From an uncultured Mesonia sp. (GTDB lineage: Bacteria > Bacteroidota > Bacteroidia > Flavobacteriales > Flavobacteriaceae): DNA of 64,000 bases. A model generated the notes under the pieces. The model was not told where the DNA came from. It did not search any database and saw only the letters and a program-made list of their open reading frames with translations. Below, in pieces: positions 7,208 to 14,701 of the stretch (position 1 is its first letter; each line of letters starts with the position of its first letter). The stretch spans positions 124,001 to 188,000 of the forward strand of contig CANMOY010000005.1 in assembly GCA_947499595.1 (NCBI GenBank). The letters are read 5' to 3'. The translations under genes and the position numbers were made by a program.

Positions 7208-9607
7208 TTAAAATTTTAGGTTAATACCAAATAAAAAGTTTATAGTAGCCTGCGGATAATACCCTGCTCCTTCTAGGGTCTCTAAACCGCTTGGAATATT
7301 AGTGTTTTCAACCTCATAATTGAAGTAATAGCCGTTTGAAACATATTTTACATTAAAAATATTATTCACCAACCCCGTGAAAACTATTTCGTTAAAGAAG
7401 GGTGGTTTTTTCCAAACGTATTGCAAATTCAAATCGTTGATAAAGTAATCGTCTAATCGCGAAGCCTCGCGCTCAAGGTTACTCATATACTGCTCTCCTA
7501 CGTATTTACTCAACCAATTGATCTGAAGATTTTTTACTGGTGAAAACCGAATAGCATTAGCGGCCACTACACTAGGTGAAAATGCAATTTCTGTATTGCC
7601 AAAATTTTGCAGCTCACCGTCAAAACGAGTTTTAAAATCTCTATTTTGATTCCTACTGATCGCCACATTAGGGTGAAGGCTTAATGTATTGGTAAGTTTG
7701 ATACTGGCATCTAATTCGATTCCTGCTCGGTAACTATCGCCTACATTTTCTCTAACAGCTCCTCCCTCGGCATCAATTTCACCAGTTAAAACCAATTGGT
7801 TTTTATAATTCATGTAATAGAAATTAGCATTTAAGACAAGTTTTGGTGTTTGCCAACGCCATCCCCATTCAAAATCGTCTAAACTTTCTGGCTCAACATC
7901 TGCATTGTTGAATAACGCATTTTCAAAATCTGAACGGCTTGGTTCTCTATGCGCTTTAGCATATGAAAAGTAAAGTTGATGGTCTTCAGCAGGTTGATAG
8001 GTAAGTCCGAATTTAGGGTTAAAGAAACTATATTGCTCATCAACACCTAAAGGAATACCCTCTTCAATTGCACCATTTGTTTCATATCCGATCCATCGTC
8101 CTTGTAAATCGATATAAGTATTAAGCTTATTGCTTAGAGCGTATGAAATTTTAGTGTAAAGATTTGCATCGGTTTTAACCGCATCATTATCATAATAAGG
8201 CGCATAAGGTTCTTTATTTTGTGCAAATCGGGTATAAATAACTTCTCCAAAATGATCTCCTTCGTAACGATTTGCCCCTCCACCAATAAGAGCATTAATC
8301 CTCTTAAAATTATATTGAACACTAAAAGTTGTACCGTAAAAATGATTATCTAACCATTTGGTATTAATAAGATCTGAAGTTTCAACCAGTTCGCCATTAG
8401 CTGTAAAGCTCGGTAGATTATAGTCGTTTAAACTTGCATCCTCTTGAAATTCCTCGTAATAACCTTTACCGCGCGTGTAGTGTAGCGCAAAATTTGATGA
8501 CCATCTACTATCATAAGTCTGGTTCCACAACAGTTGGTAATGATCTTGCCAGTAATTATCGGTTTGGTTATCATAATATTTTACCTCTCCTTCATCTGTA
8601 GTGTATTCTCCTGCGGGGTTATATCGTCTATCTTCTTTTAACTGATTAGCATCTATACCATACCATGCTTGGTAGGTCTTTTCTTTATTACCAAAAGTAA
8701 TCGCTTTAATCTTGGTATTCTCATCAATAAAAGCGGCTTGCAAGAAATAAGAGCGCATCGAGCTACTGGCTCTATCTATGTAACCGTCGCTCTCAAGAAC
8801 CGAGGCTCTACCAGATATTTCCCAATGTTTATTAAATAAACCGGTACTAAAATTCAGGGTATGTTTATGGGTATCAAAAGAGCCATAACTATTTGATAGC
8901 TCGGCATAAGCTTTTTCAGAAAAGTCTTTTGTAGCGATATTTATACTCGCTCCAAAGGCTCCTGCGCCATTTGTTGAGGTTCCTACACCACGTTGTAATT
9001 GCAAACTTTCGATAGAACTGGCCATATCGCTTAAGTTTACCCAAAAGCTCCCTTGGCTTTCGGCATCGTTATAAGGAATACCGTTAATGGTCACATTGGT
9101 TCTTGACGCATCGCTACCTCTAACCCGTAAAGAGGTATAACCAATACCAGCCCCCGCATCTGATGTCATAACCACTCCTGGCATATAACCCATTAACACT
9201 GGTATATCCTGTCCTAGATTTCGCTCTTCTATTTCATCCTCCTCCAAATTGGTGTAAGCAATGGGTGTTTTTTTGGTTGCTCTAAGCGCCTGAATAAATA
9301 CCTCCTCTAAGTTCTCTTCTACCCCATCTAAGCTTATATTGAGTCGTGTATCTTTATTCAAAAACACCTCAACTTTTTTGGTATTGCCCGAGGTTACCAC
9401 TAAATTGTAGTTTCCCTTCTTTAATTTTAATCGGTATTTACCGTTTTGATCGCTTAGGGTTCCCATTTTTGTGCCTTCTATACTAATTTGAGCGTAAGGC
9501 ACCGGTTTTTCATTTCTTGAGATTTCGCCAGCTAAAAAATAAGTTGCCTCTTGGGCGGAGACTATACTGGCAGAAATTAAACCAACTAAAAATAATACAA
9601 TTCTCAT
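7208..9607 (-). CDS. TonB-dependent receptor, probably for thiamine or a precursor
   Basis: The 799-residue product has a signal peptide (about 1-18, ending SAQ), a carboxypeptidase-regulatory-like beta-sandwich (about 25-95, GTLSDQNGKYRL), a plug domain (about 115-230, containing LRVRGSDASRTNVTINGIPYND and IESLQLQRGVG) and a 22-strand-type barrel ending in a terminal aromatic/basic strand (NFLFGINLKF). It sits in the outer membrane and takes energy from TonB-ExbBD. The gene is preceded by a TPP riboswitch and terminator (9675-9819), which points to thiamine or a thiamine phosphate as substrate. It has no downstream operon partner. Confidence 0.92.
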   Translation of the reverse strand: MRIVLFLVGLISASIVSAQEATYFLAGEISRNEKPVPYAQISIEGTKMGTLSDQNGKYRLKLKKGNYNLVVTSGNTKKVEVFLNKDTRLNISLDGVEENLEEVFIQALRATKKTPIAYTNLEEDEIEERNLGQDIPVLMGYMPGVVMTSDAGAGIGYTSLRVRGSDASRTNVTINGIPYNDAESQGSFWVNLSDMASSIESLQLQRGVGTSTNGAGAFGASINIATKDFSEKAYAELSNSYGSFDTHKHTLNFSTGLFNKHWEISGRASVLESDGYIDRASSSMRSYFLQAAFIDENTKIKAITFGNKEKTYQAWYGIDANQLKEDRRYNPAGEYTTDEGEVKYYDNQTDNYWQDHYQLLWNQTYDSRWSSNFALHYTRGKGYYEEFQEDASLNDYNLPSFTANGELVETSDLINTKWLDNHFYGTTFSVQYNFKRINALIGGGANRYEGDHFGEVIYTRFAQNKEPYAPYYDNDAVKTDANLYTKISYALSNKLNTYIDLQGRWIGYETNGAIEEGIPLGVDEQYSFFNPKFGLTYQPAEDHQLYFSYAKAHREPSRSDFENALFNNADVEPESLDDFEWGWRWQTPKLVLNANFYYMNYKNQLVLTGEIDAEGGAVRENVGDSYRAGIELDASIKLTNTLSLHPNVAISRNQNRDFKTRFDGELQNFGNTEIAFSPSVVAANAIRFSPVKNLQINWLSKYVGEQYMSNLEREASRLDDYFINDLNLQYVWKKPPFFNEIVFTGLVNNIFNVKYVSNGYYFNYEVENTNIPSGLETLEGAGYYPQATINFLFGINLKF

Positions 9608-9667
9608 TCGTAATTTTTTTTAAATACGAATAAAAGGGGCGATTATTCTTGGTAAATTATTAAACAT

Positions 9668-9706
9668 AAAAAAACCTGCAATTCTTTTCTTCAAAAGAAA
9701 AACAGG
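9668..9706 (-). terminator. Intrinsic terminator of the TPP riboswitch expression platform
   Basis: On the minus strand CCTGT...CTTTT pairs with AAAAG...GCAGG around a GAAG loop (9675-9706, two internal mismatches), followed by seven T residues (9668-9674). It sits between the aptamer and the receptor start at 9607, so it can switch the receptor gene off. Confidence 0.8.
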
Positions 9707-9720
9707 AGTACACCTACAAC

Positions 9721-9819
9721 AAAATGCTGCTAGCCGCATTTTCCCTTGGCAACATTACTTGCCCAGGTTCATTGGGTATGATCTCAGCCTTCTTCAAGGC
9801 ACCCCTTAGAGATGCTGCG
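9721..9819 (-). promoter_or_regulatory. TPP (THI-box) riboswitch
   Basis: Read on the minus strand the segment contains the conserved THI-box blocks in order: GGGGTGCC, GGCTGAGA, ATACCC, GAACCTG, then a GGCAA/TTGCC stem and AAGGGAA. P1 is closed by GCAT (from 9818) with ATGC near 9737. The 3' P1 strand can instead form the hairpin AAAATGC/GCATTTT (9721-9742), a likely switching element upstream of the terminator. AACCTG in the aptamer is also complementary to CAGGTT in the terminator. Binding of thiamine pyrophosphate is expected to favour termination. Confidence 0.95.
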
Positions 9820-9878
9820 AAATTAATTCTTTTTTTGATTTTACCATAACTTTAAGGCACTTTTAAAAATTTGCATTC

Positions 9879-9886
9879 TATTTTTG
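9879..9886 (+). promoter_or_regulatory. -7-like element directly before the histidine kinase ATG
   Basis: TATTTTTG matches TAnnTTTG exactly and ends 3 nt before the ATG at 9890, so a transcript from it would be essentially leaderless. The TTG inside it (9884) is therefore a poor start candidate. Confidence 0.4.
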
Positions 9887-9889
9887 AGT

Positions 9890-12322
9890 ATGCCTGAATC
9901 TACAAAGAAAAGAATTACCCTTAAAGTTAGCCTTGGCTATCTGTTACTTACTGTTTTTACAGCGGCATCTATTTACATAATTTACACTCAGGTAGTCGAA
10001 TTAAATCAGGCAGGGAAAGAAAATACCAAAAATCAAGAGCGCCTATTGTTAATGAACAAAATGGTGACAAAAATTTATAATACCGAAGGAATCAGTCGCG
10101 CTATTATTCAAAATCAAGAGGCAGACAAGGTCGACTCTTTAGAAAGACAGCATGATTCTATACACTCGTTAATTGGCCAATTAAAACAGGTATACCCCGA
10201 TCGAGAAATAAAAATTGAATTAGACAGTCTCAACAAGCTACTCGTTCTTAAACAAGAGAATCTCCTAGAACTGCTAAAATTACGATCTCAAAACTCGAGT
10301 GTAAATTACTATGACAGAGTGCTCAATAATTTAAAAAAGGTAAATTATTTATTTGAGGAAGACAATTATGACAAGCTTTTTAAAGATCATAGTCCGCATG
10401 CGCGTAGGGCTCTTATAAAATGGTTAGAATATGCAAAAGAAGACAACGCCCAGCGGCTGACCCAGCAAACCGCCGATTCGCTCATAACTTCGGTTAAAAA
10501 GGTATTGAGCTCTTTAGAGCGCGAAGAAAGACGTTACCAAACCGAAGTAATTGCTAAAGAGAATGCCCTTATAAAAAACGATCAAAAATTATCGGCGCAA
10601 CTTCAGAAAATTAGGAATGAGATTGAACGAGAAGAACTACAACAATCTGTACAACAACTTCAAAATTCGCAACAAGCCATTAGTAAAACCACATTAATTA
10701 TAGGTGTACTAGGGGTGGCCTGTATTTTTACTATTTTATTATTTGTGATTTTAATTTCAAGAGACACCAGAAGCAGTTCTCGGTACCGGGAAGAACTTGA
10801 AAAAAGTAAACGATATGCAGAGTTTTTATTGAAACGCTATAAGCAGATTTTAGCCACTGTTACGCATGATTTAAGGTCTCCGCTAAATGCAATCTTAGGT
10901 TATTCTGATTTGATTAAACAAGATTCTTTATCTGCTAGGCAAAAACACCAATTGGGGCAATTGCAAAAATCATCAGACTATATTTTACAAATGGTCAACA
11001 GGTTACTTGACCTTTCAAAGCTAGAAGCGGGAAAAATCGGTTTAGAAATTTTACCTTTCGTGCCTAAAAATTTGGTAGAAAACTGCATTAGCGCTGCGAT
11101 ACCTGCGCCAGCCAAAAATTCTATTGAACTCGAAACTTCTTTTGGCGAACACACCGAGCTATCTTTCTTAGGTGATCCCTTTAGAATACAACAAGTGTTA
11201 ACCAATCTTATTAACAACGCTTACAAATTTACTCATAAAGGTAAAATAGAGGTAAAGACGAGATTATACCCTATCACTCGTAAAAAATTCAATCTTCTTA
11301 TAGAGGTAAGTGACACAGGAATTGGCATAGCCAAGAGCCAACAGGCAGAAATTTTTGAAGAATTTACACAAGCGAACAATAAAATTGAAAGCCAGTACGG
11401 TGGTTCAGGATTAGGATTAGCCATTACAAAAAAAATTATAAAACTCTTAAACGGGAATATTACCTTAACAAGTGAGCCCGGTGCTGGAAGTGTTTTTAAG
11501 ATTGAAATACCGGTTCATCTAAATGAAGACCGAGTAAAAATCCGTAAAGACATTAAGGTACACAATGCTAAAGAAAAAAAGATTTTACTGGTTGATGATG
11601 AGCCCGGGCAACTCGAATATTTAAAGGCGATGTTAGAAAACTCCAACTTTAACTGTTTCACAGCAAACAACGGCAAAACCGCTTATAATTTGCTTCAAAA
11701 CATGAAGTTTGATTTGGTAATTACAGATATTCAAATGCCCGTCGCTAGCGGATTTGATTTGCTCAAAAAAATGAAAACTGATGCAATTTTAAAAAGCATT
11801 CCCATAATTGCACTTACGGGTAACACACAGCTCAAAGAAGAGGATTATCTTATAAAGGGGTTTTCGGCTATGCTTATTAAACCTTATAAATCTCAAGAAT
11901 TACTACTAGAAATAGCTTACGTCTTAAAATTAGAAACGCTCCAAAAACAAACCAGGATTTCCACACCGATAAATAAAGAAAATTTGTTTACGATATCCGA
12001 AATACAAAATTTCACTTTGGGCGATAATCAGGCTACAAGAAATATCATACAGAGTTTCTTAAAGAGTTGCCAGGATAGCGCAAAACAATTAAACTACAGT
12101 TTAAGAACAAAGCAATTTGAATCTGTTGGAAAAACCGCTCATAAGTTACTTCCAATGCTTAAACAATTACAAGCAAGTAAATGCATTGTATCATTTGAAT
12201 TATTAGAAAAACAGGGACTCAAAAATCCAAGCCACATAGATAAAGATAACTTGGCTAAGGCTATTAAAGAACTTAACCTATTAATTAAAGCGTTGCAAAA
12301 TTATTTAATTACGCCCACCTAG
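9890..12322 (+). CDS. Hybrid sensor histidine kinase with receiver and HPt domains
   Basis: The 810-residue inner-membrane kinase has TM1 (about 14-33), a periplasmic coiled-coil-rich sensor, TM2 (about 263-290), HisKA with His in ATVTHDLRSPLNA (about 325), HATPase_c with N-box NLINNAYKF, DTGIGI and GGSGLGLAI, a receiver (about 563-680; LVITDIQMP, KPYKS) and a C-terminal HPt-like domain with VGKTAHKLL (about 749). The ArcB-like HisKA-REC-HPt order indicates an internal phosphorelay. The downstream convergent NtrC-type regulator is the obvious partner by proximity. I chose ATG at 9890 over an upstream TTG that lies in the -7 element. The stop codon overlaps the stop of the regulator gene. Confidence 0.93.
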   Translation: MPESTKKRITLKVSLGYLLLTVFTAASIYIIYTQVVELNQAGKENTKNQERLLLMNKMVTKIYNTEGISRAIIQNQEADKVDSLERQHDSIHSLIGQLKQVYPDREIKIELDSLNKLLVLKQENLLELLKLRSQNSSVNYYDRVLNNLKKVNYLFEEDNYDKLFKDHSPHARRALIKWLEYAKEDNAQRLTQQTADSLITSVKKVLSSLEREERRYQTEVIAKENALIKNDQKLSAQLQKIRNEIEREELQQSVQQLQNSQQAISKTTLIIGVLGVACIFTILLFVILISRDTRSSSRYREELEKSKRYAEFLLKRYKQILATVTHDLRSPLNAILGYSDLIKQDSLSARQKHQLGQLQKSSDYILQMVNRLLDLSKLEAGKIGLEILPFVPKNLVENCISAAIPAPAKNSIELETSFGEHTELSFLGDPFRIQQVLTNLINNAYKFTHKGKIEVKTRLYPITRKKFNLLIEVSDTGIGIAKSQQAEIFEEFTQANNKIESQYGGSGLGLAITKKIIKLLNGNITLTSEPGAGSVFKIEIPVHLNEDRVKIRKDIKVHNAKEKKILLVDDEPGQLEYLKAMLENSNFNCFTANNGKTAYNLLQNMKFDLVITDIQMPVASGFDLLKKMKTDAILKSIPIIALTGNTQLKEEDYLIKGFSAMLIKPYKSQELLLEIAYVLKLETLQKQTRISTPINKENLFTISEIQNFTLGDNQATRNIIQSFLKSCQDSAKQLNYSLRTKQFESVGKTAHKLLPMLKQLQASKCIVSFELLEKQGLKNPSHIDKDNLAKAIKELNLLIKALQNYLITPT

Positions 12323-13683
12323 TATTCTATATTATACTGCTTTAATTTATTATAGAGCGTTTTGCGATCTATTTGTAACAGCCGTGCAGTTTTACTCTTA
12401 TTTCCGCCCGTTTTAGCCAGCGTATCTTTAATTAACTGAACCTCATTTTTATTTTTAAATAACGAATAAGATTCTTGGCGTTCTGGTTTTACTTGAATTT
12501 CTTTTGGCAAATCTGTTTCTTCTATATACTCGTTCTGTGCTATTAAACTGGCTCGCTTTACACAATTTTGCAATTCACGTAAATTTCCTGGCCAAGAATA
12601 GCGCTCCATTTTACTCATTGCTTCATCGGTAAAACCCAAAATTTGTTTATTTAAAATTCGGTTGGCTTGGCTTAAAAAATAGTTCGCAAAGAGCACTAAA
12701 TCTTCTTTTCGTTCCGCTAAAGCAGGAATTTGAATACTAAATTCATTTAATCGGTGGTATAAATCTTCTCTAAAGTGACCCGCAGCAACAGCTTTGTCTA
12801 AATTTTCATTTGTAGCGGCTATCACCCGAATATCCACTGGGATTTCAGTATGACTTCCTATAGGTTTTATTTTCCTTTCTTGTAAGGCTCTAAGTAAATG
12901 AATTTGTAGTTCATAAGATAAGTTACCTATTTCATCTAAGAATAAGGTTCCGCCGTTGGCAGCTTGGAAATGCCCCACCTTATCTTGAATAGCCCCAGTA
13001 AAAGAACCTTTCACGTGTCCAAAAAATTCGCTAACCGCTAGTTCTTTAGGAATAGCGCCGCAATCTACTGCAACAAAAGCCGCTTTACCACGTTTGCTTT
13101 TATGATGTATATTTTTTGCTACATACTCTTTACCTGTACCGCTTTGGCCTTCGATAAGCACTGAGAAATCTGTGGGAGCCACTAAATCTATATAACCGGC
13201 TAAAGTTTTTGCCTCTTTACTTACCCCTTGTACGTATTTCTGCTTTTGAGACTCTAAAATTAAAGCATCCGATTTCTTACTGGCTTTATTTGTTTGATTT
13301 AAAGCACTTTTATCAAATCCTTGCAATTCCTTGAGCGCGTTCTTTATACTAGCAAGAAGTTTCTCGGGATTAACAGGCTTAGCAATATAATCAAAGGCAC
13401 CACCTTTCATCACTTCAACCGCTTTACTCACTTCTGCATACCCTGTCATTAAAATCACTTTGGTAGACCAATTATTCTGCTGCACACGATCAAGTAATAC
13501 TGTTCCTTGCTTTTCGGGTAAACGCACATCGGTAAGTAAAACATCAAAACGATTTTGATCTAGTTCTTTGTGGGCCTGTTCTGCACTTGTACAGGTAGTT
13601 ACTTCAAAACCCTTTTTGGTTAAGAAAGTAGCTAACATCTGGCAAAATGCAAGATCATCTTCAACGATTAAAATTCGGTTCAC
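12319..13683 (-). CDS. Sigma-54-dependent response regulator (NtrC family)
   Basis: The 454 residues comprise a receiver (phospho-acceptor Asp52 in LLTDVRLP; Lys in AKPVN), an AAA+ sigma-54 interaction domain (Walker A EGQSGTGKE near 174, sigma-54 loop GSFTGA near 227, Walker B GTLFLDEIG, R-finger region FREDLYHRL) and a Fis-type HTH (about 425-450, NKSKTARLLQIDRKTLYNKL). The usual GAFTGA loop is GSFTGA here. It activates RpoN promoters by ATP hydrolysis; rpoN lies at 59607. The start is GTG, supported by the -7 element at 13701-13708. The last codon overlaps that of the convergent kinase in a shared CTAG. Confidence 0.95.
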   Translation of the reverse strand: MNRILIVEDDLAFCQMLATFLTKKGFEVTTCTSAEQAHKELDQNRFDVLLTDVRLPEKQGTVLLDRVQQNNWSTKVILMTGYAEVSKAVEVMKGGAFDYIAKPVNPEKLLASIKNALKELQGFDKSALNQTNKASKKSDALILESQKQKYVQGVSKEAKTLAGYIDLVAPTDFSVLIEGQSGTGKEYVAKNIHHKSKRGKAAFVAVDCGAIPKELAVSEFFGHVKGSFTGAIQDKVGHFQAANGGTLFLDEIGNLSYELQIHLLRALQERKIKPIGSHTEIPVDIRVIAATNENLDKAVAAGHFREDLYHRLNEFSIQIPALAERKEDLVLFANYFLSQANRILNKQILGFTDEAMSKMERYSWPGNLRELQNCVKRASLIAQNEYIEETDLPKEIQVKPERQESYSLFKNKNEVQLIKDTLAKTGGNKSKTARLLQIDRKTLYNKLKQYNIEY

Positions 13684-13700
13684 AATGCGTAGTTTTTTTA

Positions 13701-13708
13701 CAAATTTA
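13701..13708 (-). promoter_or_regulatory. -7 promoter element for the sigma-54 response regulator
   Basis: TAAATTTG on the minus strand matches TAnnTTTG. Transcription near 13697 leaves a leader of about 14 nt before the GTG at 13683. Confidence 0.5.
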
Positions 13709-13749
13709 GTCCAAACAAAAGCAATCCATTCTCAATTTTTTCATAAAAT

Positions 13750-13773
13750 AAGACCGCCCTTTAAGGCGGTCTT
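13750..13773 (-). terminator. Terminator downstream of the 105-aa secreted protein gene
   Basis: Stem AAGACCGCC / GGCGGTCTT (13750-13758 with 13765-13773), followed on the minus strand by a T-rich run. It separates the small secreted protein gene from the response regulator. Confidence 0.75.
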
Positions 13774-13809
13774 CACTAACTGTACAAAACTAACCAATCT
13801 TAGCTTTCG

Positions 13810-14127
13810 CTACAAATTTTCATATTTTGGATAAATCCAATTTCCTTTTTCATCTAAATAAACTACTTGTTTCTTGTCTTTAGCATTTATTAGTTCTACT
13901 TTATAATCATTTTGCTTATTTACATAAATCTTTATCAATTCACTCTTTTCAAATCGTTCTGTAATTGACTGTATAATTGATTTTTCTACTTCGCTCTCCT
14001 GCAAAAGAACAAAACCATCGCTTAGGACGCTTTCATTCTTATTTATGGCTTCAACTTTACCATTTTGTGAAAACCCTAAATTGATAGAACCTAGGCAAAA
14101 AATAAGCATTATTAGTATTTTCTTCAT
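13810..14127 (-). CDS. Small secreted protein of unknown function (105 aa)
   Basis: The product starts MKKILIMLIFCLGS and has a Sec signal peptide ending LGFSQ, then a mature part of about 85 residues rich in Lys, Glu and Asn with alternating beta-like stretches (IKIYVNKQNDYKVELI, QVVYLDEKGNWI). The ATG at 14127 is preferred over a longer frame to 14259 because that extension runs through a regulatory dyad cluster and lacks a signal. I see no TAnnTTTG element upstream, but inverted repeats at 14243-14283 suggest a dedicated activator. No family is recognised. Confidence 0.65.
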   Translation of the reverse strand: MKKILIMLIFCLGSINLGFSQNGKVEAINKNESVLSDGFVLLQESEVEKSIIQSITERFEKSELIKIYVNKQNDYKVELINAKDKKQVVYLDEKGNWIYPKYENL

Positions 14128-14242
14128 GTAAGGGTTTTCTTTACTAATACTATAGAAAAAAGTATACCATTTACTTATAAGGTCAGCTTTCGCCGAATAT
14201 CTAATTATAATACCGAAATTCAATCCTTTAAGATATTCACAG

Positions 14243-14283
14243 TGTGTAGAATTCCACACACAAGTGTGTAATTTTTCTACACT
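14243..14283. promoter_or_regulatory. Cluster of GTGTA/TACAC dyads (candidate activator site)
   Basis: Dyad 1, GTGTAGAATTCCACAC (14244-14259), and dyad 2, GTGTA-N7-TACAC (14266-14282), flank a third, ACACAC-AA-GTGTGT (14256-14269). A further AATTCTACAA copy follows near 14297-14306. The cluster lies 115-155 nt upstream of the secreted protein start, a distance typical of enhancer-type sites. Confidence 0.5.
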
Positions 14284-14300
14284 CCCCTAAATGAAAAATT

Positions 14301-14699
14301 CTACAAAGGAGGTTTCCTGTTTCGTTTCTTTTCTGAATGCAGGCGTTTATTTTGAAGTCTTTTTAATCGGGCCGCCTTTGTGGGAAGTGTTTTCTTTCGC
14401 TTTCGCGGAACTTTTAAGCTATTTTTAAGCGCCTGAAGGAACTGCAGTATTACTAATTGTTTATTTTTAAACTGGCTTCGGCTCTCTGCGCATCGCATTT
14501 GTAAAACCCCATCTTTATTTAAATAAGAACTTAATTTTTGCGATAGCCGTTGTTTTTCTTCAGCTGTAAAACACTCCGAATTTGAAAGATCCCAGTATAA
14601 TATTATTTGCGAATATGTTCTATTAGCGTGCTGTCCTCCAGGGCCACCACTAAGGGAAGCCTTAAATTGTGTTTCGGCTAGTATTTTTTCTTCTTGCAA
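14301..14699 (-). CDS. arfB: Alternative ribosome-rescue factor ArfB (peptidyl-tRNA hydrolase)
   Basis: ArfB (YaeJ/ICT1 family) rescues ribosomes stalled on non-stop mRNA by hydrolysing the P-site peptidyl-tRNA. The 132 residues contain the catalytic GGQ in SGGPGGQHANRT (residues 17-28) and a highly basic C-terminal tail (RKRKK ... KKRNRK) that in this family enters the empty mRNA channel. The conserved Val-Asn-Lys after GGQH is Ala-Asn-Arg here. It is the last gene of the operon beginning at 18725, 2 nt after DUF4301. Confidence 0.93.
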   Translation of the reverse strand: MQEEKILAETQFKASLSGGPGGQHANRTYSQIILYWDLSNSECFTAEEKQRLSQKLSSYLNKDGVLQMRCAESRSQFKNKQLVILQFLQALKNSLKVPRKRKKTLPTKAARLKRLQNKRLHSEKKRNRKPPL

Positions 14700-14701
14700 A
14701 C

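Noticed and set aside
14155-14180. Possible sigma-54 -24/-12 site (TGGTATA-N4-TTCTA) upstream of the small secreted protein
   Set aside because: The -12 GC is CT here. The match is too weak to call a sigma-54 promoter.
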